Source: Metridium senile (Eukaryota; Cnidaria; Anthozoa; Actiniaria; Metridiidae). From it: a DNA stretch of 64,000 nucleotides. Location of the stretch: contig OX459100.1 of assembly GCA_949775045.1 (NCBI GenBank), positions 8,467,194 to 8,531,193 on the forward strand, given 5' to 3'. Within the stretch, counting starts at the first letter, position 1. Each line of letters starts with the position of its first letter. Under the pieces are notes generated by a model that was given only the letters and a program-made list of their open reading frames with translations, was not told the DNA's origin and did no database searches. The position numbers and the translations under genes were made by a program. Positions 44,277-56,800 of the stretch are shown piece after piece.

Positions 44277-44845
44277 ATTTGACTCTTTTCTTCAGGCAAG
44301 AGAAAAGTACTGTATTCAGCTATGTAACGTAGTTTTCTTTGCTATAAAACAACACAAAAAGCACACGCTTCGTCCGCCATCTTGAAAACTTGACAGCCAT
44401 GTGAATTGAGCTCGCTCCAGTCCTCTCTCGGACAAACAATAATCAGGAAGCCCGTCACCAGGTCTCAGCGCAGCTCTTATCTTTGAAGCGACTTTGAGAG
44501 AAAATTTCATTACTGAAAATTCCTTTTATAAACTCGAAAAGTATACATATTCAGTTATGTGCAACCAGAACAACAAATATCTTTCTGATTGAAACCGCCT
44601 TGGTCAAGGTATATGTTGTATGAGCTCTAGGGGGTTACTGTGAGTTGTATACGCTTTACTGATTTGTGGCAAAAATGTGCGTAATGTAAAATTATGTTGC
44701 ATGTTTAAATACATGTCTACGCCCGAGTCTAAACATCGCAACTGAAATTAGTTCATTTTAAGCCTCTTTTATTACTCCGAAAAAGGGCAAAAGCTCGAAA
44801 CGTCAGTAAAGTTTAGTTAACAGCTTTTAAGGTATTGAACTGATC
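44277..44845. other. CPSF1 upstream region
   Basis: Presumed promoter and 5' UTR, with the YY1-like site. A CGAAACGTCAGTAAAGTTTA repeat fragment lies at 44775-44820. Confidence 0.5.
44372..44383 (-). promoter_or_regulatory. YY1-like motif upstream of CPSF1
   Basis: AAGATGGCGGAC on the minus strand about 95 bp before the CPSF1 ATG. The position and core match the AAGATGGCGGC element common near start sites of housekeeping genes. No TATA box is evident in the surrounding 200 bp. Confidence 0.5.
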
Positions 44846-45188
44846 CCCGGGAGGGGTACTCCCTTTATCCAAGTGGTAAGGGGTGATCGGCATACCTTTT
44901 AGGGTAAAAATATTTCCTGTGCGTACCTTTTAGGGTAAAAATATTTCCTGTGCGTACCTTTTAGGGTCCTTTTAGGGTTCTGGCTCAAAAATCAGTTACG
45001 TAACATGATTTAGTACCTGTAAGAGTCATTTTTACTCTGTTTTGTTGCTTTGTTGGGGTAGAAATCGACAAGGCTTTATCAGTTATTTTTATCTGTGCGT
45101 ACCTTTTAGGGGTCGTTTCCAAAACCTCCACCGATCACCCATACCACTTGGATAAAGGGAGTACCCACTCCCCCCCCCCCCCCCCCCC
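44846..45188. mobile_element. Family D element with 19-C run
   Basis: CCGGGAGGGGTACTCCCTTT with ATCCAAGTGG at the left pairs with CCACTTGGATAAAGGGAGTA at the right. Inside, CTGTGCGTACCTTTTAGGGT repeats. The right end has 19 consecutive C (45170-45188). Confidence 0.8.
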
Positions 45189-47290
45189 GGGTCTGATCCT
45201 AGGTGTAATCGATGTAGATGAGGCATGATCGTCTGGGGTGGTGTAGTCTTGCAAAAGACTAATGGTGTTGATGTTTGACGTTTCGACAACCTGAGCGGAA
45301 GTCATCTTTAGAGTAAAGAAACGGAAAATAGCTATGGGGCGAGGTATATAAATGATCGAGGCGAGATAACAATGGGGCCAGACAGCAAGAACTGGCCACG
45401 GATACGACCTTGGAAAACGCCCTTCATTGGAGAAATTTCAGCACTCCAACCCGCAGCCTTTTTTGATTGAAAAAGACTTTGCGTTGTAGTGCAATATTTG
45501 GTTAAATAACTCTACTCAAAACGTACACCATGCACCGATTTATATTCCATTTTATATATTAGGTCGGTTTACATTCATTTGAATCTGAATATTTTGGAAA
45601 ACGCTCTTAAAAATTGGGAAATTTCAACATTGATATTACTTTCGAATTGTCCTATTTCTCTATGACGTCACAGCAAGGATCATGGACGCCAATGGGGGAC
45701 AGATTCATAACAACAATACGAGAATACACAATAAAATTGCATTTACAAGACGGAGAGGAAAGAAATGACAACAAAATGCCATAAATATGAAAGTGTAAAC
45801 ATAGACATAACATACATAAAAACTAGATAATATGAAGCTCAATTTTCAAAGAGAAGGAAGATTTAGTTGAAATTGCCATTGTTTTCGGCGATTCTATCCC
45901 CAACTGTAAACACATTGTGACGTCATAATGAAATAGGGCAATTCAATATTCCGCATAGAAAAATTATTCCACATTTTTTTCTGAGTGTTCTGACAGTAAT
46001 ACAGCACCAGTCGAAAGCTGCATTTTCGTTGCCCCCCTTATACAGTACCGCTATTGTTTGGTTAGGTTTAGGTCAATTGTTTGGAAAGACTGTATTGTTT
46101 TTTAAACCAATCCTAAACGATGTTTCGATGTTGGTGCTGACTAGCCCCGTTCTGGAATCATCTACATCTTCTCTCAAAAAAATGTTTGTCGGAAATGATA
46201 CAATCAACAATGAATTTCTTACATAACTTTTATTACAGGATGGCGAAAATCTTCATTAATTTTACAATCTTAATGCTATACTAGGTTGCATAAATGCTAA
46301 CCTTTATTAATTCTATTAAATTATTTTACCTTTCAATCATATTAACTTTCAGTCTCATTTTGTTTTTACAAAAAGTATGTTCCAAAAAAGGTATTGTTTA
46401 TTTTAAATTCTAAAATGGATAATCTCAGAAAGTCGGACATCTGCCGTTGATCTAGAACCTGTTGGTCAAGGTCTATAACTACCTTTTCCACAGAAAACAA
46501 CAGTCCCCTTCCGCTTCCTGCAATAAGCTTGAGTTCGCAATCATAGAGACACGTGTAATTGTCCTGCGAGGTGTTAAAAGGTCTCTATCATTGTAAGTAC
46601 AACCCTTGTCTCGCTTCGATGCAAAGGCTCGGTTACTTTTCAAGATGGCGCAGGCAACTGTGAAGGGGACTAAGATAAGCCCAAATTTGCTTTTGAACAA
46701 AATTGTACTTTAGTCCCCCTCACAGCCATTTTAGTGCCGTCACGCAACGCGTCTCTGTTCTCTGTAGTGACCAAATGTTTTGCTCCTTCCTCTATACAGA
46801 TTTATAAATATTTTAGCTAACTATAAATAACCATTATGCATATTTAATACATTTGACATTGTGGAATCTCTAGGAACTGTGTGTTTGTGTGTGGGAATAC
46901 TCCCATATATTTGCTATGCGGGTATTTGCCGTTGGATATGGTATGGTTTTTGATCTTGCTGTCTTAAACAGGGCATGAATTTTACCCCAAATTGTTCTGG
47001 AATTTTGAAAAGCAAATCGTATGTTTAATTTTTGTATGTGTCCTATCCAACACCAGGACAAGTACTCCCCCCCCCCCCCTACTGTGTGATAATACATGTC
47101 TAAAATATTACGCCTCCCCACCCCCCTTCACGATGTATGATACATGTATAAAATATTAGTGGTTGTCCGTGCATTATCACATGGCGTCGAAGTGGAACTT
47201 GTGTGCATCCTCTCGCTTCTCTTTCTGATCAGCTCTCTGTGAAAATAGACATTCGTTTGTTAGAATCATTATGGAGCAATGGCATAAATG
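45189..47290. other. Intergenic region between CPSF1 and ITFG1
   Basis: No supported gene. GTTTGACGTTTCGACAACCT at 45273 is a retroelement-like tail. An inverted pair CACAGTTGCC/CACAGCCATT with AAGATGGCGC at 46640 spans about 46640-46745. C-runs near 47070 and 47119. Confidence 0.5.
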
Positions 47291-47317
47291 ATCTATTCAG
47301 TCAGTTATTCCGTCCGT

Positions 47318-47515
47318 CCGTCCGTCCGGTCAGTCAGTCAGTCAGTCAATCATTTATTCAGTCAGTCAGTCAGTCAGTCAGTCAGTCAGTCAGTCAGCCA
47401 GTCAGTCAGTCAGTCAGTCAGTCAGTCAGTCTGTCAGTCAGTTAGTCAGTCATTCAGTCAGTCATTCAGTCTGTCAGTCAGTAAGTCCAGTCAGTCAATC
47501 ATTCATTCAGTTAGT
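47318..47515. repeat. (GTCA)n microsatellite
   Basis: GTCAGTCAGTCA with a CCGT opening block; just downstream of ITFG1. Confidence 0.97.
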
Positions 47516-47677
47516 CTATCTTCCAATTTTTAAGATCACCAAGCAAAGCTTTCTTCTCTCCACCTAGCGCGAGCGTTTCAACATTGCATAAACCGTTACT
47601 AAAACCATAGTTAATTATTAACTATGCTAAAACTTACTAGAAAGACACACATATGAAATATAAAATATATGTTTTTT

Positions 47678-47813
47678 TTACGCAATTTGATATACCTTTT
47701 CAATAAGATGAAGAGCAACAATAACCAGCGCAAGAAGAACACAAATACCCAGCAAACATAGCGCTGTAAGTAGGACAAGTTTGCTTGGTGTTACAAGTAG
47801 CTTAGACTTCCAC
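47678..47813 (-). CDS. ITFG1: ITFG1 exon 19 (last found; transmembrane segment)
   Basis: Residues 559-603: WKSKLLVTPSKLVLLTALCL, then the rest of the membrane segment and LIEKVYQIA-stop. The AAAG|GTATAT before VYQIA is a usable donor, so the true 3' end may lie in an exon further left that I could not find. Confidence 0.8.
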
Positions 47814-50800
47814 CTAAAGAGAAAAGAATATCCAGTTATACAGTATATCCATCCTATTACGTTAGTCACAGTACGGTTTTCAACAGGTAGGATTCATTAA
47901 GACACATACAAAGTAAAACGTTTCATTTTGCTAAAGATAGCGTGCACAAACCACAAAAGAATGGAAACTGAGCGATTGCGACCCCATTACTCCGACGAAG
48001 GGCTAAAACTCGAAAAGTCAGTAAAGTTATAAGTTAACATTTTTTACGATGTTACAAATTTCATTCTATTATCTATAATTTCTCAAACGGGCGAAGGGCA
48101 AAAGCTTGAAACGTCTGTAAAGTTAAGTTAACATTTTTTACGATCTTACAAATTTCTTTCTATTATCTATAACTTCTCAAACCGGCGAAGGGTTAAACCT
48201 CGAAACGTCAGTAAAGTTATGTTAACATTTTTTACGGCGTTACAAATTTCATTCTATTACTTATCCTACATAGATATGTACTTACGAGTTGGGTTTGTCT
48301 GGTGGATATGGTATTATTATCATTTGGGAGTTAGGAATAATTTGAGGCCATGTACGACTGCGTTTAGGCTAAAAAAGGAATAATTCATGATAAGTAGCGA
48401 GAAATAATACAGCTGTGATAGATAACAAGAAACTTGAGAATGTTTTCTCTGCTCTTAAGGCTCTGTTACACCGTGCAATTTTCTCAGCAACTTGTCTCGC
48501 AATGCCGTTGCAACAGAAGTTGCTGAAGAATTGCACGGTGTACCAGTGGCCGTCTCGCAACTTTTTTGTTGCAGACAGCGTTGCACAAAGTAGAGTTCAG
48601 TTCTACTTTTCGCAACGGATCTCAGCAACTTGCAACGCCGTCGCACGGTGTATCACCCCTTCAGCAACTTGTGTCGCAATTTTATAGCATTTCTTTTCAA
48701 GGACGCATGCGCACATTTTCAATTCTCTTCCCTAGTCCCCCAGAAAGCCTTCCCCGTTCAAAAATAATTGCAAGTTCAGTTGCCAATATCGCTTTGCAGT
48801 GTATCACTTCACCTCGGCAACTTGCAACGCAGCACTTTCAAGCATTGTGAGACAAGTTGCTGAGAAGATTGCACAGTGTAAAAGGACCTTTAATTACATT
48901 CCCATTTCTTTCTTTTTTTGCCTCAAACTTCATTTCCTCTCGTTCTTTCTCCTCTTTGGCCATTCCCATTTTCTCTCTTTAAATAATCTTGGGTGTTTTC
49001 CATTTGTCCAGAAAAAACGGTTGATGAAATCGATACAAGAATGGTTGTAATGGAACTGTTCAAACCAACTATATACACGCTACCAACTGAACGTGCGAAT
49101 TAGAGAACTGGGCATGTGAAATTCTGAGAAATTCCTTTATGGTTCAGACAATTCCAGTTGGTTCGTACCAACCGGAATCGCAAGGCAAGCTTGAAAGGTT
49201 GACCACTTTTTTCGGTTGGAAATACCAAAAAATTGACTGTTCCATTTGTTGTCCTTGGAACCGAAATTATCGTTTTTTTTTGTACAAATGGTTAGCACCC
49301 CTTTTTTCATCGTTTTTCGTTTTTTTTTATTAACTAATGCTCTCTACCTCTTTCATCCAATTCCTTTTCGTCTTTTCATAATTCGTAAACTCCCCCCATG
49401 TTGCCCATACTTACTGAGTTCTTTGCACGTGGCATACCAATTAGAAGATTATCTACAAAGTTTGGTGTACGTCCCAAGCCAAACACGGTGTAAGGTGGCT
49501 GAAGAGCGAAGTAACTTGACTGGGGCAGTTGAGCAGCTACAAACAACAAAACATTCTGAGACTTTGAACAACAACGACGTATTCATCTACATCTACACAA
49601 TATCATACATAAGTATATACACAATTCACAACCTCATAAGAACGTGCGCTCTCATTGGTTGCTATCTCGGAATGTTAGACCATATCTACCTCTCGTGCGT
49701 CTTGTCACGCTTTGTAATATTTCGCAATAATTTTTTATTTTATACAAGAGTTTTCATTTCTTTATTGTTTTGTTCGGCTGTGAATTGTGTATACACCTAT
49801 TTCAATTAACGTTGTCCATCTGGAATTGTTGATCTGAGACCGATAGGAGTTGTGGGAGCTCGTTAAACTGCAAATGCACTATTATAATCACACTTAAATA
49901 TTAATGTTTATTTCTGAAATACTGTTATCTGTAATTCAGCACTATTCAAGTTTGATTAAAACAATGTATTTGAAATTTAATGAACTCCCACAATTCCTAT
50001 CGGTCTCAGATCAACCATTCCAGATGGACAACGTTAATTGAAATAGGTGTATACTATATTTACTACGGTAAATATAAATATTCGCCAGATAACCCATTTG
50101 CCTTCGGCGAATAGTTGTTTATTAATAGCTTAGCTGTAGACGCATTTGGTCTCGTATGTATTCTTTCATTTCTTTTTTGATAAAAAAATAGAACTCCAAT
50201 TAAGTGAAATTGAATTTATTTATAGCTGAAAGGTTAGCTAAAGAAGCATTTACATCTCACTTTTACCGAATCTAATGCAAATGAATTCAAACAATAGGTT
50301 ATGCTCATTTGCATTAGATTCGGTAATAGTTGACTGGTTAGCTTACCAGCTCCTGTTTTCAGTTTTCCATCTTTGTCTGTGATAGTGTATCGTACATATG
50401 GGCCAGCTTGGTTGACACCATAGGGCTGTAACACAAAAGAACAGTGAATACACAAGAACTAATGTAGTTGTTTTGCACCTATCAATGTCTTGCCCCAACG
50501 GGGGGAGTGCGGGCAAAGTCGGGCTATTGAACATAAACTTTGCCCGTACCTTTGGCTGCTCGATGTTTTTTGACAATACAATACAATAATTTCTGCGCCC
50601 ACAACAGTAAATATATGAGTAAGTATATGAATTTGATGTCCCCACGATACGGGCTATTGACAAAGAGATATGAAAAATGTTAATAACCCCTGGGTATGCT
50701 AAGGTTATTCATCGTGGATATGAGATATTAGAAAACTATTCCTTTCATTCTTGCTATCAATCAAAATGTACAAGGTACTGACTGAATATTTTTGATTGTT

Positions 50801-53800
50801 GACAGCAAAAACCCTTCTCACGTTGGCTATTCGAAAAGAGCAGGGGATTGTCTCCCAGCACAACAGTCAGGTCTCAGCATACTACAGAGCCCACAGTTAT
50901 TGGCGTAAGCTGTTGTGGTGTCCCTACCTCCGTATTAGGGAAAAGCTAAATAAATAAATAAATAAAAATTTGAATGTCGCCTAGTTATGAAAGGCGTTAA
51001 AAAAACAGACTGTACTAGAATATGAATCCTATTTTATGCTAAGCCATTCATTGGTATTTCACATAATGTGATTTGCAATGAAATATTTTGTGTAAATACT
51101 TACAAGTGTGCCATCAGAACATGAACTTAAAGTTGATCCACCCAATACTGCAAAAAAAGTTATCAAAGTACTGTTTGTACGATTTTAAAAGAAAAGTCAG
51201 GTTGGTAAGAAGGAAAAAAGGTTGAAATAGAAGAAGAAAAACTATAAAAGGGAAGAAAGGATGGAAAGAAGGAGGGAAGAAAGGAATGAAGGAAAAAGGA
51301 AAGGGAGTAGGGAAGGAAGCATGGAAAGAAGGAAGCATGGAAAGAAGGAAGGAAAGAAGGAGAGAAGGAAGGAAAAAGGAAAAGCATGCAAAGAAGGAAG
51401 CATGCAAAGAAGGAGGCATGGAAAGAAGGAAGGAAAGAGGGATGCAGGGAAGAAAGGAGGAAAAGTTAATTATTTAAAGGAAAAAAAGATATTGACAAAT
51501 ACTCACCCATTATTTTAAGAAAAGAAGCATCAACATAAAGATTGTTGTGTATTGCATGGAGATGAAACCTGCCTTTGGACTCTGTCACTACTAGAAAATC
51601 TGTAATACCCTGTCAAATGTAAATATATCAAGATATATTACAAGAACATGATTATTGTCAATCGATTAAAACAATGAGAATAAAATAGAAAATTACAATG
51701 GATTTGAAACAAAGTCATGCCTTACATCTTCATACATGTCAAAGAACGTAGCCACAACTGCGTTATCCAGTGAGGTCATGGACTGAAAATAGGTAAAACA
51801 TCTTTAGAAAAATGAATAGTATCTAACAATCCTTTAACAACATGTACATGAATACAGTGAATATTAGCATCTATCATAATTACTCATAATGATGTTGAAA
51901 ATGATGATAGTGATGGTGATGATGAAAATGATGATAGTGATGGTGATGATGAAAATGATGATAGTGATGGTGATGATGAAAATGATGATAGTGATGGTGA
52001 TGATGAAAATGATGATAGTGATGGTGATGATGAAAATGATGATAGTGATGGTGATGATGAAAATGATGATGGTGATGGTGATGATGAAAATGATGATAGT
52101 GATGGTGATGATGAAAATGGTGATAGTGATGGTAATGATGAAAATGATGATAGTGATGGTGATGATGAAAATGATGATAGTGATGGTGATGATGAAAATG
52201 ATGATAGTGATGGTGATGATGAAAATGATGATAGTGATGGTGATGATGAAAATGATGATGGTGATGGTGATGATGAAAATGATGATAGTGATGGTGATGA
52301 TGAAAATGGTGATAGTGATGGTAATGATGAAAATGATGATAGTGATGGTGATGATGAAAATGATGATAGTGATGATGATGATGAAAATGATGATAGTGAT
52401 GGTGATGATGAAAATGATGATGGTGATGGTGATGATGAAAATGATGATAGTGATGGTGATGATGAAAATGATGATGGTGATGGTGATGATGAAAATGATG
52501 ATGGTGATGGTGATGATGAAAATGATGATGGTGATGGTGATGATGAAAATGATGATGGTGATGGTGATGATGAAAATGATGATGGTGATGGTGATGATGA
52601 AAATGATGATGGTGATGGTGATGATGAAAATGATGATAGTGATGGTATGATGAAAATGATGATAGTGATGGTGATGATGAAAATGATGATAGTGATGGTG
52701 ATGATGAAAATGATGATGGTGATGGTGATGATGAAAATGATGATGGTGATGGTGATGATGAAAATGATGATAGTGATGGTATGATGAAAATGATGATAGT
52801 GATGGTGATGATGAAAATGATGATAGTGATGGTGATGATGAAAATGATGATAGTGATGGTATGATGAAAATGATGATAGTGATGGTGATGATGAAAATGA
52901 TGATAGTGATGGTGATGATGAAAATGATGATAGTGATGGTGATGATGAAAATGATGATAGTGATGGTATGATGAAAATGATGGTAGTGATGGTATGATGA
53001 AAATGATGATAGTGATGGTGATGATGAAAATGATGATAGTGATGGTGATGATGAAAATGATGATAGTGATGGTGATGATGAAAATGATGATAGTGATGGT
53101 GATGATGAAAATGATGATAGTGATGGTGATGATGAAAATGATGATAGTGATGGTGATGATGAAAATGATGATAGTGATGGTGATGATGAAAATGATGATG
53201 ATGATGATGGTGATGAAAATGATGATAGTGATGGTGATGATGAAAATGATGATAGTGATGGTGATGATGAAAATGATGATAGTGATGGTGATGATGAAAA
53301 TGATGATAGTGATGGTGATGATGAAAATGATGATAGTGATGGTGATGATGAAAATGATGATAGTGATGGTGATGATGAAAATGATGATGGTGATGGTGAT
53401 GATGAAAATGATGATAGTGATGGTGATGATGAAAATGATGATGGTGATGGTGATGATGAAAATGATGATAGTGATGGTGATGATGAAAATGATGATGGTG
53501 ATGGTGATGATGAAAATGATGATAGTGATGGTGATGATGAAAATGATGATAGTGATGGTGATGATGAAAATGATGATGGTGATGGTGATGATGAAAATGA
53601 TGATAGTGATGGTGATGATGAAAATGATGATGGTGATGGTGATGATGAAAATGATGATGGTGATGGTGATGATGAAAATGATGATGGTGATGGTGATGAT
53701 GAAAATGATGATGGTGATGGTGATGATGAAAATGATGATGGTGATGGTGATGATGAAAATGATGATAGTGATGGTGATGATGAAAATGATGATAGTGATG

Positions 53801-56800
53801 GTGATGATGAAAATGATGATGGTGATGGTGATGATGAAAATGATGATAGTGATGGTGATGATGAAAATGATGATGGTGATGGTGATGATGAAAATGATGA
53901 TAGTGATGGTGATGATGAAAATGATGATAGTGATGGTGATGATGAAAATGATGATAGTGATGGTGATGATGAAAATGATGATGGTGATGGTGATGATGAA
54001 AATGATGATAGTGATGGTGATGATGAAAATGATGATGGTGATGGTGATGATGAAAATGATGATGGTGATGGTGATGATGAAAATGATGATGGTGATGGTG
54101 ATGATGAAAATGATGATGGTGATGGTGATGATGAAAATGATGATGGTGATGGTGATGATGAAAATGATGATAGTGATGGTGATGATGAAAATGATGATAG
54201 TGATGGTGATGATGAAAATGATGATGGTGATGGTGATGATGAAAATGATGATAGTGATGGTGATGATGAAAATGATGATGGTGATGGTGATGATGAAAAT
54301 GATGATAGTGATGGTGATGATGAAAATGATGATGGTGATGGTGATGATGAAAATGATGATAGTGATGGTGATGATGAAAATGATGATGGTGATGGTGATG
54401 ATGAAAATGATGATAGTGATGGTGATGATGAAAATGATGATGGTGATGGTGATGATGAAAATGATGATGGTGATGGTGATGGTGATGATGATGATAGTGA
54501 TGGTGATGGTGATGATGATGATAGTGATGGTGATGGTGATGATGATGATAGTGATGGTGATGATGAAAATGATGATGGTGGTGGTGGTCATCAATACTCT
54601 GCTAATTACTAGCAACACACCTTCCACTGCATCTGAAAAGTTCTTCCATTGACACAGTTATCTCCACTGCTACATGCAATGTTCTCCAGTAGGACAGGGA
54701 TCCTATTCAGTACTTTACCACTGAACAAGATGAAACAACATGTATTATAAAATAATTTGGATAGTATGCTTGCATTGATTGGTCAAACAGCCGTGTTTCA
54801 TGAGAGCATGAAACACACTCACGCCATTTTCAAGCGCGCGCACTCATTTAACGGTCAGTTTTTCCATTGTTTTGATCTTTCGCACACACTCATTGGTCAG
54901 TTTCGAGAAAAAGCAACGTAGGGAGAAAAGACATCGTCAAACAAATAAAAGAGCATTTTTTCGTTTTTTCGCGCGATTGTTATTTTATAAAAGAAATGAA
55001 ACACGTCTTCTGTTTTTTCACTGGCTTATGAAAACCTCGATACGTTTAGGAGAATTCTCGAGCAGGTCCAAACACTTGACTTCGTCTCGTGTTTGGACTG
55101 ATCTGCTCTCGAATTTTCCCAAACACATCTCGGTTTTCATTAGCGTGTGAAAACACAGAAGAAGTATTTCATTTCTTAAAGACTATTTGTAGATCATTCA
55201 TTTAGATAGATACATGTGACAATGATGATGATAGTGATATCAGAGATAATATTTCATGGACACAGTGTTTAACTACAAACAATTAGAGTTAATTCAGTAC
55301 TTTACCACTGAACAAAGATGAAACAACATAAATTTTAGATTATTTGTAGAGCATTAATTTAGATAGACACATGTGACAATGATGATGATAGTGATGATGA
55401 TATCAGAGATAATATTTTATGGACATTGTGTTTAGCTATACAAACAAATAGAGATAATTCAGTACTTTACCACTAAACAAAGATGGAACAACATTTTAGA
55501 TTATAAGGTATTTGTAGATCATTCATTTATCTAGATAGATACATATGTGACAATGATGATGATAGTGATGATGATATCAGAGGTTGAATGCCATAGACAT
55601 GGTGTTTAGCTATAAGTGATTAATAGAGTAGGTCAATTTACCTTGAAGTAGTCACATCCACAATCATCAGACCATCAGGGTATCCATCCATGTTATAATC
55701 ACCTAGAGTATGAATGAAAATAAATACTGGTAATGATGGGCATGATGATCTTGTTGCTGCTGCTGCTGCTGCTGAAGATGATCTTACTAATGGTGATGAT
55801 GATGATTGTTATGATGATAGTTATGATGATGGTGGTGGTGGTTGTGATGATGATCATCATCATGGTTGTGATTATGATGATGATGATCTTGCTGCTACTG
55901 CTGAAGATGATGTTATTAATGGTGATGATGATGATTGTGATGATGATAGTGAAGATGATGATCTTGCTGCACTGCTGAAGATGATGTTATTAATGGTGAT
56001 AATGATGATTGTGATGATGATAATGATGATGATGATCTTGCTGCTGCTGCTACTGCTGCTGATGAAGATGATGTTATTGATGGTGATGATGATGATGATG
56101 ATTGTTATGATGATAGTTATGATGATGGTGGTGGTTGTGATGATCATCATCATCATGGTTGTGATGATGATGACAATGATCTTGTTGCTACTGCTGCTGA
56201 TGATGATGTTATTAATGGTGATGATGAAAATGATGATGATGATCTTGCCGCTGCTGCTCCTACTGCTGATGAAGATGATGTTTATTGATGGTGATGATGA
56301 TGATTGTGATGATGATAATAAATATGATGATGATCTTGCCGCTTCTGCTACTGCTGCTTCTGAAGATGATGTTATTGATGGTGATGATGATGATAGTGAA
56401 GATGATGATCTTGCCGCTGCAGCTACTGCTGCTGCAGAAGATGATGTTATTAATTGATGATGATGTGTAATGTGTAATGCTGGAGGTGACCATTAAAAAA
56501 TAGTCAGAAGTTCCCAACCAATCCGTGTGCAAGATTTTATATAATCACCTCCGTATTTATACTAATAGCAATTAGTCACATACCAACTTTTACAGCCATA
56601 AGAGGTATACTAGGAATAATGCCTTCACTAGATGGTGGTATAAAATTCCATGTCTTGAGATGGTTAGTCATGATCACTGACCACTACAAAACAAAATATA
56701 TACACAACACTTTAAAATGTAAACCACTGTAGGTATTGGGATTCCTGTGAAATTACAACACAGGGATCCCATAACTATGTCAATATCTGTGGAATTCTAC

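Noticed and set aside
44900..45120. Telomere-like TTTTAGGG motifs
   Set aside because: Only a few irregular copies within a family D transposon; not a telomeric (TTAGGG)n array.
45473..47160. A gene between CPSF1 and ITFG1
   Set aside because: Only short ORFs without codon bias or splice-linked continuation; sequence is transposon debris and C-runs.
47525..47576. Terminal ITFG1 exon after donor GTATAT
   Set aside because: GCGCTAG|GTGGAGAGAAGA could continue the frame, but the acceptor lacks a pyrimidine tract and the peptide does not resemble the family C-terminus.
49246..49809. 187-codon plus-strand ORF
   Set aside because: Runs antisense across ITFG1 exon 17 and flanking intron; amino-acid content follows AT richness.
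51880..54627. 915-codon minus-strand ORF and 253/552-codon plus-strand ORFs
   Set aside because: Pure product of a 27-bp GAT-rich minisatellite that is open in most frames; low-complexity Ile/Thr/His or Met/Val strings; lies between ITFG1 exons 12 and 13.
55714..56457. 247-codon Asp/Ala-rich ORF
   Set aside because: GAT/GCT compound repeat in ITFG1 intron 10; no homology or proper gene signals.
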